A stretch of DNA of 12,084 nt from Fonsecaea monophora. Lineage: Eukaryota > Ascomycota > Eurotiomycetes > Chaetothyriales > Herpotrichiellaceae. Below are positions 1 to 9,022 of the stretch, in pieces; position 1 is the first letter of the stretch, and the number at the start of each line of letters is the position of its first letter. The position numbers and the translations under genes are program-made. The stretch is taken from assembly GCF_001642475.1 (NCBI RefSeq), contig NW_019174157.1, forward strand, positions 1 through 12,084, in the 5' to 3' direction. The notes beneath the pieces were generated by a model. That model made no database searches. It was given only the letters and a program-made list of their open reading frames with translations, and was not told the DNA's origin.

Positions 1-88
1 TTTCTCTTGTGTACTCGCACAGGCGGCCTCCCGGCACGTCACTGGGTGGTTCGCCGTCAGCTTCAGATGTGTATAATAGCCTGCTCTA

Positions 89-158
89 GTGAGCTCCCTG
101 GAACAGTCTCTTCACTTCGGGACTGTGAATAACTAACTATTAGTTCTACTCCCCACAG
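89..158 (+). other. Putative 5'UTR intron of the DUF202 gene
   Basis: The donor GTGAGC is at 89-94. The branch-point word CTAAC is at 133-137, followed by a pyrimidine-rich stretch and the acceptor CCCCACAG ending at 158. The branch A lies about 22 nt from the acceptor, and the total length of 70 nt is typical of filamentous-fungal introns. No coding sequence supports it, so it is inferred from splice signals alone. It implies that transcription of the DUF202 gene starts left of 89. Confidence 0.45.
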
Positions 159-249
159 CTCAATATCTCCCAGTCTCCCAGTACCGGAAGAGCTATCGGT
201 CTCAGATTCTAAGGACCACTAACTAGAATCGTGATCCAGACTCGTTGAT

Positions 250-323
250 ATGAACCATCCCGGTTCCGAGGCTGCGGATACCATATGTTTCCCCACCAAG
301 CTATGAGGCCATGGCAGCGCTGA
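250..323 (+). promoter_or_regulatory. Two overlapping upstream ORFs ahead of the DUF202 start
   Basis: The first uORF runs 250-306 (18 codons plus TGA). A second, in another frame, has ATGs at 285 and 303 and stops at 323, beyond the main ATG at 311. The stop of the first overlaps the ATG at 303 as ATGA. No other ATG lies between the putative leader acceptor (158) and 250. If the mRNA starts upstream of 250, scanning ribosomes meet these ATGs before the main one, which would lower translation. The main start has a good context (GCC ATG G). The effect is inferred; the ORFs are seen. Confidence 0.4.
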
Positions 324-1357
324 AGCACGACGATAATGGCGACCCAGAATCCCTTTCTTCTTCTTCAGACATAACTCCAGAGTCTGCAGCGCAATCGCTT
401 CCTCCGAGGCGGCAATCTAGCATTCGATTTTCTGAGAGTACCAAGTCGCATTCTCAAACACCCATGTCATCCTATCGTCGAAACCCCAGCGAGTCGGACG
501 AGATCACTCCCATTCGAACGGCGAACGGACAGTCGGATCGACGGTATAACACCACCGACGAAGGGACTCCCCAAAGCACCCTAGGTTCTTCAACTCTCGG
601 CTCCTCCACCATTGCAGGCTCCGGGCCGGAGGACGATCAAGATGATGGGCAGAAAGACTCCAAACATTCTTGGGCACCACAGTGGTTGAAAAAAATTCCT
701 GAAAAATATGGTTCGGTCACATTGGAGAATAAGGGATCTGTGGCCCGGGACCATCTTGCTCTAGAGAGAACCTTCCTCGCCTGGCTGAGGACCAGCCTAG
801 CCTTTGCGAGCATCGGCATTGCCATTACCCAGCTCTTTCGCCTCAACACCACGATCCAGAGTCGCAGTGAGTCTCTCAGCATACGACAAACGATACCCCT
901 TTCGCCCCTTGTTGGACACTCCATGCCAGCCGAGCTACTGCCATTTCTCCAACAGTTGGCAGCATCAGTTGCTGAAACGCCACCGTCGAATCCGACCCTC
1001 GGTCCTACTCTCCTGGACCAACTACTTCTCCTTCCGCCACGCGGGCTAGGCAAAGCTGATACTGCCAATGACTATTCGAGCGAAAATGGCGCGGAGACCG
1101 TCACATTAAATAACATTGCTGCCACGAAACTGCGCCATGTCGGAAAGCCGCTTGGAGCCACATTCATTGCCATATCGATTGTGATTCTGTTTATCGGCTT
1201 CCATCGCTACTTTGAAGCCCAGCACTGGATTATTCGCGGCAAATTTCCAGCAAGCCGAGGAAGCATCTTTGCTGTGTCTTTTATCACGGGTTCCCTCATC
1301 ATTGCGAGTTTCGTCGTGGTGCTCGCAATCTCTTCGACAAGTTCTGAGAAAAAGTAA
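311..1357 (+). CDS. DUF202-domain integral membrane protein, function unknown
   Basis: This is a 348-residue protein. Residues 1-120 are polar, Ser/Thr/Asp-rich and probably disordered. The DUF202 signature follows at about 145-176 (RDHLALERTFLAWLRTS, leading into the first transmembrane helix). After a variable loop (about 178-275) come helix 2 (about 282-299), the motif HWIIRGKFPASRG, and helix 3 (about 317-341), with a short cytosolic-type tail ending in EKK. DUF202 is shared with the VTC1 family of vacuolar polyphosphate-polymerase subunits and bacterial YidH-like proteins, but no biochemical role can be assigned here. The start at 311 has a GCCATGG context; the next in-frame ATG is codon 52. 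The loop contains a possible in-frame 63-nt intron (GTGAGT at 867, CAG ending at 929) with a weak branch point; removing it would shorten the protein by 21 residues without breaking the frame. The gene stands alone, with nothing functionally linked beside it. Confidence 0.85.
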   Translation: MAALKHDDNGDPESLSSSSDITPESAAQSLPPRRQSSIRFSESTKSHSQTPMSSYRRNPSESDEITPIRTANGQSDRRYNTTDEGTPQSTLGSSTLGSSTIAGSGPEDDQDDGQKDSKHSWAPQWLKKIPEKYGSVTLENKGSVARDHLALERTFLAWLRTSLAFASIGIAITQLFRLNTTIQSRSESLSIRQTIPLSPLVGHSMPAELLPFLQQLAASVAETPPSNPTLGPTLLDQLLLLPPRGLGKADTANDYSSENGAETVTLNNIAATKLRHVGKPLGATFIAISIVILFIGFHRYFEAQHWIIRGKFPASRGSIFAVSFITGSLIIASFVVVLAISSTSSEKK

Positions 1358-4189
1358 TACCAGGTCATGTGTTATATGGTAGGATGGCACCAGGTCAAAT
1401 CCTTGTTTTCCTGTTTCTGATGGATCGGCGCATTGCTGGACGCGTTGTTTTGGCCGTTGACGAACCGTGAGCGCCGGAGTTCCAGTTTTGTTCAGCTTCG
1501 TTGGGAACCCTGATACTTTCTGATTGGAATAAAAAAAGCCAGAGTGGGCTTAACTTTGTCACTCCTGCGAGGTTAATAAAAGGAGTTTCTCAGAGGCATT
1601 GCCACATTGATATCCGAAAAATGGTAGAGATGGACGTTTATTTTCCGGTGCGGCTACAACAAGTCGCTTTGGCTCGACCACGGCATGTCCTTCCGCGTGT
1701 GTAGAATACACGTACAGGACATGGGAATTTGATGACCAGTGCTTGGTACAGTAGATGGCGGCATTCGTGGGTAGGCAAACAGGCACGGAGTATCTGATCC
1801 GTAAGGTAAGGAGTTTTCATATTCAGATAACTATAGGCCTTCGTCCTACTTACAATCACGGAATCTTGAACTACTGTACTGCGATAAAATGCACAACAAC
1901 TAGGTCTCCCATGCACAATGTAGTCGTAAGCGCACAACTCGTCAGGGGACGGAGCACGTATGTATACCTCATATGAGTACTTATACACGTAAGCAGTCAC
2001 TAGATCGACCATCAGCGTCAGCCAGCCCCTGCCGAACTGTGGCGCGGTAGGCGAGAAAGGCGTGTGGTTCGGAAGATTTCTCAGCTATGAAGTTGCTGCA
2101 AGTCATCACGATCTCTCCTCGCTTGGTATCTTGGCTTTGGGGGCTCATGGATTTCCAGCCACCATGTATTGTTTCCTTCCACGGTCTCCATGATTACGAG
2201 TCCTCGGAGTTGTGTGCCGGCATGCTCGTGCGCGGAAGGGTAAAGTGCTCGCATGCGTACACAAGATTGCAGGATCAGGCAAGTTCGGGAGGGTGAAACA
2301 AGACAAGCTACATGGCGTCTGGGAGGCTTTCTGAACCCGCTTGATAAGGTTGTGCCACTTTGCGGTTGTGGTTGGGTGACAATCGATAAGGGCCAATACC
2401 GCCACATCTTAGGGGGCTTCATTTCAGTGAAGGCCGCCAATGATCTTTCTCAGATCAAAGTTTTGAGGCGTTCCTGGTGCTGTTTGACTGTTTGACCTTG
2501 GGACAGTCCCGCGATTTCTCAGAGTACCGAGTACTTCGTATGTACTCGGTACATACGAGTATCTCCTTCTACCCCCACTGGTTCCAGAAACTAAACTCCT
2601 TAGTGAAGGCCACGATAAAAACGTGCGGTGGCTTTAGGGAGCTTGAAAACCGTTGTCGTAGCCACGCTTTGTGAATATTCGAGGTCGCAGCGACGCAAGG
2701 ACCTCGTACGTACTTGATAGAACCAGGGTACGGCTCTTTGCAAACAGTAGGTACTCCGTGCAAATACGTAGCCTGTGTCATTCAACCCCACTCTAATCAT
2801 ACGTAGGTTCTCATCCTCTCCAACGAGATCCAGTGTGGAGAACGGAGGTCTTGGTTCCATGGCCAGACGCGTGGTCAATAATGGCCTCTGTAACCCGTAA
2901 ATCACCTTGTAGTACTGGGGAGCAGAAATCGACTGGCTACTATTTTTGATTTGGGCAAGGGTGTCATCTAAGTCTCACAAGGAACTGGCTGCCTGGATGT
3001 AAGTCGCACAGCTTAGGCAATAGAAATAGCCACAAACGGATGGATGGTTTATGTCCTTGACGAAGTTGGATCTGTCTGGGATCAGAGTCGTGCCCGAATT
3101 GCAGGCTCCAACAGACCATCCATATTATCCAGAGCTCCATTCTGTGCGGGTCTGTTCATTCCAGGTTTTAGGCATACAAGCACTTCCTTGCTCGCGCTGT
3201 TGCCATGTTGAGTGGTAGAAAGTGGATTGAACAACTGGTCGCAGTGGAAGAAACTGTACTGCCACAAGTCTCACGTATCCGGTCACATATCCAAGTATTG
3301 CTTGTGGTATAACTTCCCCAGATTAGGTCCGCTTGTGTGCGAGTAGAGTAACCATTGTCTCAAAGATATTTTGTGCCCGCAAGCAAGTCTCTCGGCAGAT
3401 ACGAGTACTTGGTTCGAAGATATGTGCTAAGATGTCCAGTTCTTGCCGTGTGCCAGTATCTTTTCGATCGTGTGCCAGTAGGAGATTGGGGGTATAGTAT
3501 AGGAAGCGACTCCTTCGTAGAGTGCATGCGTACAACGACAGAGTAGAGGTTGCGTGGCCTCTATCTCGGGCTGCTTTGATCTAGGCTGTGGAGGAGCGTA
3601 GCAATGTCTCTGCGAGGATGATTAGCCTCCTTATCGTGTGCACAATCAATTATAGGCTCGTTTCTCCCCTTAACACCACGACCTTTTTATCACCACTTTC
3701 GCCTGATCATTGTATCCACGTTGAAAAATCAAGGCCATTGCCAACGGTCTGCAGGCGGCTGTTGTTGGCCTCTGGACGGCCGTTGCTGTGTTCACATTCG
3801 TTTGTCTGTAGTCAAAGTCCCAAGCCAATGACAGTATCACTAGGTAGGGATAGCCAGCTGCATGATGGGACAAAATAACTTTAGATCCTAAACTAGCTTT
3901 GTTAGCTGGCGATCGAGGGCGCTCCTAGTGGGGCTGCAATTTCTTTGTGGTGCAATCCTCGTGCAGTCCTTTGAACCTCCAGGGGTTGCCAATGGACAGG
4001 TGCAGGGATGCGCTCCAGGCTTTACCTGTTCCTGAGCGGCAACTGGGCCACCCCCAGACACAAAGGAATCACCCCCGAGAGATCATGGCGCCCAGGATTG
4101 CGTCTGTCGTCTCCCCTTTCCCTTTTCTTTCCCAACCTGCATAACGAGCTCGTTCCATTATAGACCTAACTGAACACTGCATTTTCACT
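1358..4189. other. 2.8-kb region without a recognisable gene
   Basis: Short ORFs (60-124 codons) occur on both strands, but they overlap one another, match no family I recognise, and show no joined exons with splice signals. Two AATAAA words (1528-1533 and 1575-1580) lie about 170-220 nt after the DUF202 stop and could mark its 3' end. The rest contains a GTAC-rich palindrome cluster (2524-2754), a 12-nt direct repeat (3447-3458 and 3469-3480) and scattered TACGAGTA words. The right part is presumably the long promoter of the SUN1-type gene. A non-coding RNA or a small intron-rich gene cannot be excluded by eye. Confidence 0.6.
2524..2557. repeat. Overlapping inverted repeats forming alternative hairpins
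   Basis: GTACCGAGTAC (2524-2534) is the exact reverse complement of GTACTCGGTAC (2542-2552), giving an 11-bp stem with a 7-nt loop. The same central arm can pair differently: CGTATGTAC (2537-2545) is the exact reverse complement of GTACATACG (2549-2557), giving a 9-bp stem with a 3-nt loop. The two pairings exclude each other. The element lies in non-coding DNA, 2.1 kb upstream of the SUN1-type start; its function is unknown. Confidence 0.75.
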
Positions 4190-4207
4190 CTTGTTCACCA
4201 CGACTGT

Positions 4208-4349
4208 CCTTCTTTTGTCCTCTACTCATCCTCCTCTCTCCGTCACCCTCGGTCGACTCACGTTCATTACCAGAGAGACATTTCTCTCGTTCGCTCCTTT
4301 TGCACAGAATCTTCGATCGAACCGCCAGCCTCCCTTCGCATCCCTCGCT
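4208..4349 (+). promoter_or_regulatory. Cluster of CNYTCNYT (Ssd1-type) motifs in the SUN1 leader
   Basis: Five exact sense-strand matches to CNYTCNYT occur: CCTTCTTT (4208-4215), CTCTCGTT (4284-4291), CGTTCGCT (4288-4295), CGCTCCTT (4292-4299) and CCCTCGCT (4342-4349). The middle three overlap in 4-nt steps. In Saccharomyces cerevisiae the RNA-binding protein Ssd1 recognises this motif in 5'UTRs, with SUN-family mRNAs among its known targets. All five lie upstream of the putative leader-intron donor at 4363, so they would stay in the mature mRNA. Binding here is inferred. The tract is pyrimidine-rich, which raises the chance rate. Confidence 0.5.
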
Positions 4350-4362
4350 TCGAAAATCACCA

Positions 4363-4548
4363 GTGAGCACTCGAGCCTCCGCGTCCAACATTCCAGCACT
4401 GATCATATGAGTCTCTGGCTTTGTATGCCCTCCTGACCTGCAAACGGCCTCGAACCGCCCCTTGCTTTATTCGCCTCTTTCACGGGCAAATTCATTCTCA
4501 AATATTGGAATCAGACAAAGAACTAACACGCGGGTCGTGCATACACAG
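4363..4548 (+). other. Putative 5'UTR intron of the SUN1-type gene
   Basis: The donor is GTGAGC (4363-4368), the branch-point word CTAAC is at 4523-4527, and the acceptor ATACACAG ends at 4548, 22 nt after the branch A. The 186-nt length is long but acceptable for a fungal leader intron. Both ATGs in the leader (4407 and 4425, a 9-codon uORF ending at 4436) lie inside it. Splicing therefore yields a leader from about 4190 to 4667 with no upstream ATG, which supports the call. An alternative donor is GTATGC at 4423 with the same acceptor; that form would keep the ATG at 4407. Confidence 0.5.
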
Positions 4549-4667
4549 GGTCGTCAGGCTTGATCTTTTTCAGTCTCACATAGCATACATTTATCACGCT
4601 CCCTATCATAGCCGGTCTTTGACAGACTGTTGCGGACACCCTTTTCGAGAACCACACCGGAGTCAAT

Positions 4668-6016
4668 ATGCGGTTCTCATCGGTTGCCTTGACGGCAGTC
4701 GCTGCCTCTGCCACCCTCGCCCAACCTCACGTTCACAAACATCGACACGTGCATGAACACAAGGAGCGCGATGTGACCGAGACTGCCTGGACTGCAGGCC
4801 CGACTGCCTACATCTATATGCTCAATGGAAAACAGCTCTCGGCCGGAGAGGTGTGCGAAGGGTTGGAGGATAACGAACTGAAGTTTGTGGATGGTCAAGA
4901 TCCCGGTGTTTGCTCGCAGGTTTCAACCACTGCCAGCACCTCTTCGACTTCCTCGACTTCCACGGAATCGAGTACGATCCCTTCAACCACCACTACCTGG
5001 TCGGCAGCTGCCTCTTCCTCTCCACCAGCCGAGTTCTTCCAAAAGCCATCCTCGGCCGCTTGGCCCAGCCCAAGCGATTCTGCCAGTTCTAGCTCTGCTC
5101 CTCAGTCTTCCTCCGTGTCCTCGGGCGGCGCTGGTATCACTGCTGAATTCCCGGATGGTCAACTCGATTGCAGCACTTTCCCCTCCGACTATGGCGCCAT
5201 TCCTCTGAACTACCTGGGAATGAAAGGCTGGTCTGGATTGCAAGCGGTCTCTATCGCTGGCGGATTTGTCAATCATATTGTGACAGGTATATCGGGCGAG
5301 TCTTGCTCAGAGGGAATGATGTGCTCCTACGCTTGCCCTCCAGGCTACCAGAAATCTCAATGGCCCTCCACCCAAGGTGCTACAGGTCAATCCGTCGGCG
5401 GCCTTTCTTGCTCGGGCGGCAAGCTTCATCTGACCAATCCAGGTCTCTCAAAAAGCCTCTGCATTCCTGGCGTTGGCGGCGTCCAAGCTACCAACAACGC
5501 AGGCGGTGTCGTTGCTATCTGCCGTACAGATTATCCTGGGACCGAATCCGAAACCATCCCAGTTGAACTCCAGTCTGGCGAAACAGAGCAGTTGACTGTT
5601 CCCGATGCTGCCACCTACTACGAATGGCAAGGACAATCAACTTCGGCCCAGTATTATCTGAACCCTATTGGAGTGTCTGCTTCTCAAGGTTGCCAATGGG
5701 GATCACCTGGACAAAACATTGGTAACTATGCTCCCATCAACTTTGGCGTGGGTGCCAAAGGAGGCATTACTTGGCTATCGATCTTCCAAAACTCCCCAAC
5801 AACCAATGCCCAATATCAAGGCACCGTTGAGTTGAAGGGCAATTTGTCCGGATCTTGCAAATACTCAAACGGGCAATATTGTGGCGCTAGTGGATGCAAC
5901 TCGCAAGGATGCACTGTAAGTCAACTCTCCAATTCTCTCTTAGACACTGAGTAAGGCTAACCGCGTCATAGGTCTCCGTCATATCGGGCACTGCTACCTA
6001 TGTCATCTCCGACTGA
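4668..6016 (+). CDS. SUN1: SUN-family (GH132) secreted cell-wall glucan-modifying protein
   Basis: The CDS joins 4668-5915 and 5972-6016, encoding 430 residues. Residues 1-18 form a signal peptide (cleavage likely after ATLA). A His-rich stretch follows (HVHKHRHVHEHK), then a Ser/Thr/Pro-rich linker (about 86-152) suited to O-mannosylation, then the SUN domain (about 158-430). The SUN cysteine signature C-X5-C-X3-C-X24-C is present exactly at Cys213, Cys219, Cys223 and Cys248, and the C-terminus reads GCTVSVISGTATYVISD after splicing. Group-I SUN proteins (yeast Sim1/Uth1/Nca3/Sun4, Aspergillus fumigatus Sun1) are secreted or wall-bound proteins acting on beta-1,3-glucan in septation, cell separation and hyphal morphogenesis. 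No GPI signal is seen. The intron at 5916-5971 (56 nt, phase 0) has GTAAGT, CTAAC at 5957-5961 and ATAG; without splicing the protein would end about 13 residues later in unrelated sequence. The ATG has A at -3. The gene is convergent with the downstream GH2 gene. Confidence 0.95.
5916..5971 (+). other. Intron of the SUN1-type gene
   Basis: The donor is GTAAGT, the branch-point word CTAAC is at 5957-5961, and the acceptor CATAG ends at 5971. Removing these 56 nt joins codon 416 (Thr of QGCT) to VSVISGTATYVISD followed by TGA, restoring the conserved SUN C-terminus. Confidence 0.93.
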
Positions 6017-7201
6017 GCAAAGCATCGGAACAATATCTCCCTGTACATGTTATGATATTCTTTGCTTTCGTATCGCGTATCACACCTGGCGTTGACGTCT
6101 GGTTTTCCCTTGCTCATTTTTCATTGTTGGTTTAGAGCGTGGTGGGACCTTCAGGATCTACAGTGGTCAATGATGTCTTGTTGGATATTTGGTATATCGT
6201 GAGAGCGGACCTATCGGGGCCAGGTGGATTGAAATGTGCCACGGCAATGTACTTGCTCGGCTTGAGCGTCCGCCACACGTGGGATACTATCAAATCTGGT
6301 CGGCTCCGTCTCCGTGTACAAGAGACCCCATTCTGCTGGAGATGGAACAGAAGGAATGTCATCAGGGACGAATCGTGGTTGCTTGATGTTGACTCATATT
6401 TTCTGCGAGACAAGCGATGCACAGGCGACTGTGGAATAAAGGGCAAATGGAACTAATCGCAGGAAGATTTGGTCCGATTGAAGATGTGACGACTGACTAC
6501 CTCTACTTGGTCAAATCTTTGATCAGCTTTGGTGTCATTTGCCTCTCTACACACGTCTAGTTTGAATATCAGTATCAGGTACTTGGAAAACGGATCAGGC
6601 TGATGTAAGGAACCTCGAGTTGGAACAGGAGTCTCAGAGCCTGGTTCGACCGATGTATCTCATGTTCCAGTATCCAACAGGCTTGTCTGGATGTAGCAAT
6701 AGTGTACAAATACTACTAGAGGTGTTTCATTCTCGCAACTGCGAGTAGTAAACATATTACACGTGATTTACCCGGACAGCGCGAGCGTGTCGAAGTTAGT
6801 TTTGTTTGTTATTGATGTGCAAGGAGATGCAAATCCCTGGGAGCCACGCGTGGGTCTGGAATTTCTTCAAATCTTTCAATCTCATCCTGAGACGATCACA
6901 GTCCCCGCTTGCTCAAATCACTTCCGCTAGTCGACGACCGTTTCCCTATGGGTTCCAATCCTTGGGACGAGGGCTTATGAGTACTCGTAGGTACCCATAT
7001 GGCCATATGGAGCGATAATCAACAGTCGGACATTGCATCCAAATCGGGAGGTCCTGTCAACAGCATCTGATCCTCCCTGGCTTGTGCTGTGAGAACCTCG
7101 TACTCGTAGAGAAGAACCACAACATCACCAACTAATGATCGACACCCTTCTACCAGCTACGAGTTCAACTAGCAGGTTGATGGCCGACTCTCAAATACCT
7201 C
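6017..7201. other. Intergenic region between convergent SUN1 and GH2 genes
   Basis: It carries the 3'UTRs of two convergent genes. ORFs of about 105 codons are open on both strands at roughly 6132-6456, but their products are unrecognised, so I do not call a gene. An AATAAA word lies at 6435-6440. A tandem CCATATGG pair forms a perfect 16-bp palindrome (6995-7010), immediately preceded by the words GAGTACTC and GGTACC. Nothing else in the region is identifiable. Confidence 0.6.
6995..7010. repeat. 16-bp perfect palindrome, tandem CCATATGG
   Basis: Two adjacent copies of the palindromic 8-mer CCATATGG (6995-7002 and 7003-7010) make a 16-bp sequence identical to its reverse complement. It lies about 190 bp past the 3' end of the GH2 gene. 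No function is known. Confidence 0.6.
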
Positions 7202-8675
7202 TCACACTAACTTTGGGAGAACTTGCAGGACAAGAGTCCACTCTCTCTGCCGGCACAGAACCTGATCTTCCTCCTCTGTGCTGGGGCCACACGCCGCAGT
7301 TCCCACCCCCGCGACGTCTGCGTCGAGCCGCCAAAGGGCCCCTTTCCTCCGCTTGCCTGGCTCGAGTAGGTCGCACGGGTGTTTTGCCATCTCGACCGTG
7401 GCCGCGTCGTAGAGTTGCGTGGAAAACTGCATGTGAGGGCTATCGCGCTTAGGTGTGCCGGGGAGATACGTCGCGCGGAGGACGGGGAAACGACTCGTTG
7501 GAACTGGTGTCCTTTTCCCACCAGCGACGTCGCGACCGGCTTCCTCGCCGCCATCGTCTCCAGTGACTATGGTGGGATCGGCATCAGCTGATATTGCTGC
7601 CGCGACCGTGCACCATCGGACATCACACCGATTCCCATTCTCTTGTGGCACCTCATAGTGCTCCGCCATGTCATCGATGTTACATTGCCAGATACCCATC
7701 TGCTGAGAGAGGTACTTGTCGTTGTATGATTCCAACGGCCCGCGGCCAAACCATTTGACATGTTTATATTCTGGAGCGAGTTGGATGGAATGCCCGACCC
7801 GAGGGAGATTGTCGGGATGCGAGCCCCGTGGTATAAGACGCGTGTGGATTTGTATTGTCAGCCCAGTCTGTGTACCTGCGGCGGAGGGGGTGCTGTTGGG
7901 GTCACTCGACCCCGACCCAGGGCTCGAAACGGTACTGATTGTGTAGGTAGTCATGGCGTTGAAATGCCAGGCCTGACTCGGCGGAGAGAGCGCATGTTCG
8001 GCCTCCAAAGTCACCGCCGAAACCTCCACGCTTCCGTTGGCCAGGGATGCATGGATCGACGTCGAGGTAGTCAGGCTCGAACGCACGCACGCTTTGAAAC
8101 TCTTCAATCGACTTGTCATCATATGTAACCCGTATCTTTTCCATTCATCCGACTGCCATGCGTTGTCATTGTCCGTCGGCGGCCGCCAGAAGTCCAGGGA
8201 CAACAGCGGCGAGGGTGAAGCTGGGTTGTGGCTCTCAACACGCGTATCGGCAAGGAGTGGATTCGAGTTATGGATCAGCGAGGAGAGTTGGCCGCGGACC
8301 CGGTCAAAGGTTACGGTGGTCGAGGAGTTGCAGATTTTGTACTCCAGGCTGGTTGCGGAGAATGTGAGCGATGGTTTGCTGGAGGAGGCTGGTGTAGATG
8401 TAGGCGTTCCTGAGTTGCTTCCATGCTTCGAGGAGATGGTGCTGGCGTGGGATGGCGCGGGATCTGTGGCAAGCGCTCGCAGCGGACTCTGAAACCAGGC
8501 TATCATCTGGCCGGCGTTTGCCCATGGGGTATCCCTTTTCAACCGAAAGGTAACCGTGAGATAGCGTTCGTGGGCACCCTCATGTTTGAAGATATCTTGT
8601 GGCAGATGAATTCTACCCTGCTCCCCAGGAGAGACCAGAGGAATGGCCAACACCCCGGCAGCAATGAGATTAGAG

Positions 8676-8741
8676 CTATGTACGAACTCGTCAGGTATAG
8701 TTCCATATGATTGTCTGAAACGAAGACAGGGTAGAACAAAC
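8676..8741 (-). other. Intron of the GH2 beta-galactosidase gene
   Basis: On the minus strand it reads GTTTGT, then CTGAC 14 nt before the acceptor, then CATAG. It is 66 nt long with no stop codon, so the unspliced frame stays open. Splicing (phase 2) joins AEYNAQEHGE to SSNLIAAGVLAIP and removes about 22 residues that do not fit the family. Confidence 0.8.
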
Positions 8742-9022
8742 CTCTCGCCATGTTCTTGAGCATTGTACTCTGCTCTGACATGCTCCAATCCGATGAAATC
8801 GTAGTGATTATGGACAACAAGATCCTGCCCGTCAAGCACGGCCTCGATTGGCTCGTATATCTTCCTTAGTTCTACCAAACCCCGTGAGGGCGTATGGTCA
8901 CTGTGGCAGAGGCCATCCATGACAAAAGTACCATCGTTCGGCACGTCACCAAAATCGCCACCATGCGCATAGTATTTTTTACCGTCGACATCTTCTTTCC
9001 ACAGTCCATGATTCGCCCACTC

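Noticed and set aside
637..1068. Antisense 143-codon ORF across the DUF202 gene
   Set aside because: It is a shadow of the sense frame, with no recognisable domain.
3405..3420. GGTTCGA resembling a tRNA T-loop
   Set aside because: The flanking bases do not form the 5-bp T stem, and no D or anticodon arm lies at the right spacing. A similar GGTTCGA at about 6645 fails the same way.
3447..3480. Direct repeat CGTGTGCCAGTA in two copies 22 nt apart, considered as a CRISPR or tandem array
   Set aside because: There are only two 12-nt copies; this is too little to call an array and is likely incidental.
6132..6456. ORFs of about 105 codons on both strands between the convergent genes
   Set aside because: Neither product resembles a known protein, both strands are open at once, and no start context or splice support favours either.
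6995..7010. CCATATGG as MADS-box CArG sites
   Set aside because: A CArG box needs six A/T bases between CC and GG; here there are four.
7202..8944. A separate 580-residue gene starting at the ATG at 8944
   Set aside because: It is in the same frame as the upstream beta-galactosidase ORF, and the residues between the TGA and this Met (EWANHGLW through GDFGDV) are conserved GH2 sequence. It is the 3' part of one gene.
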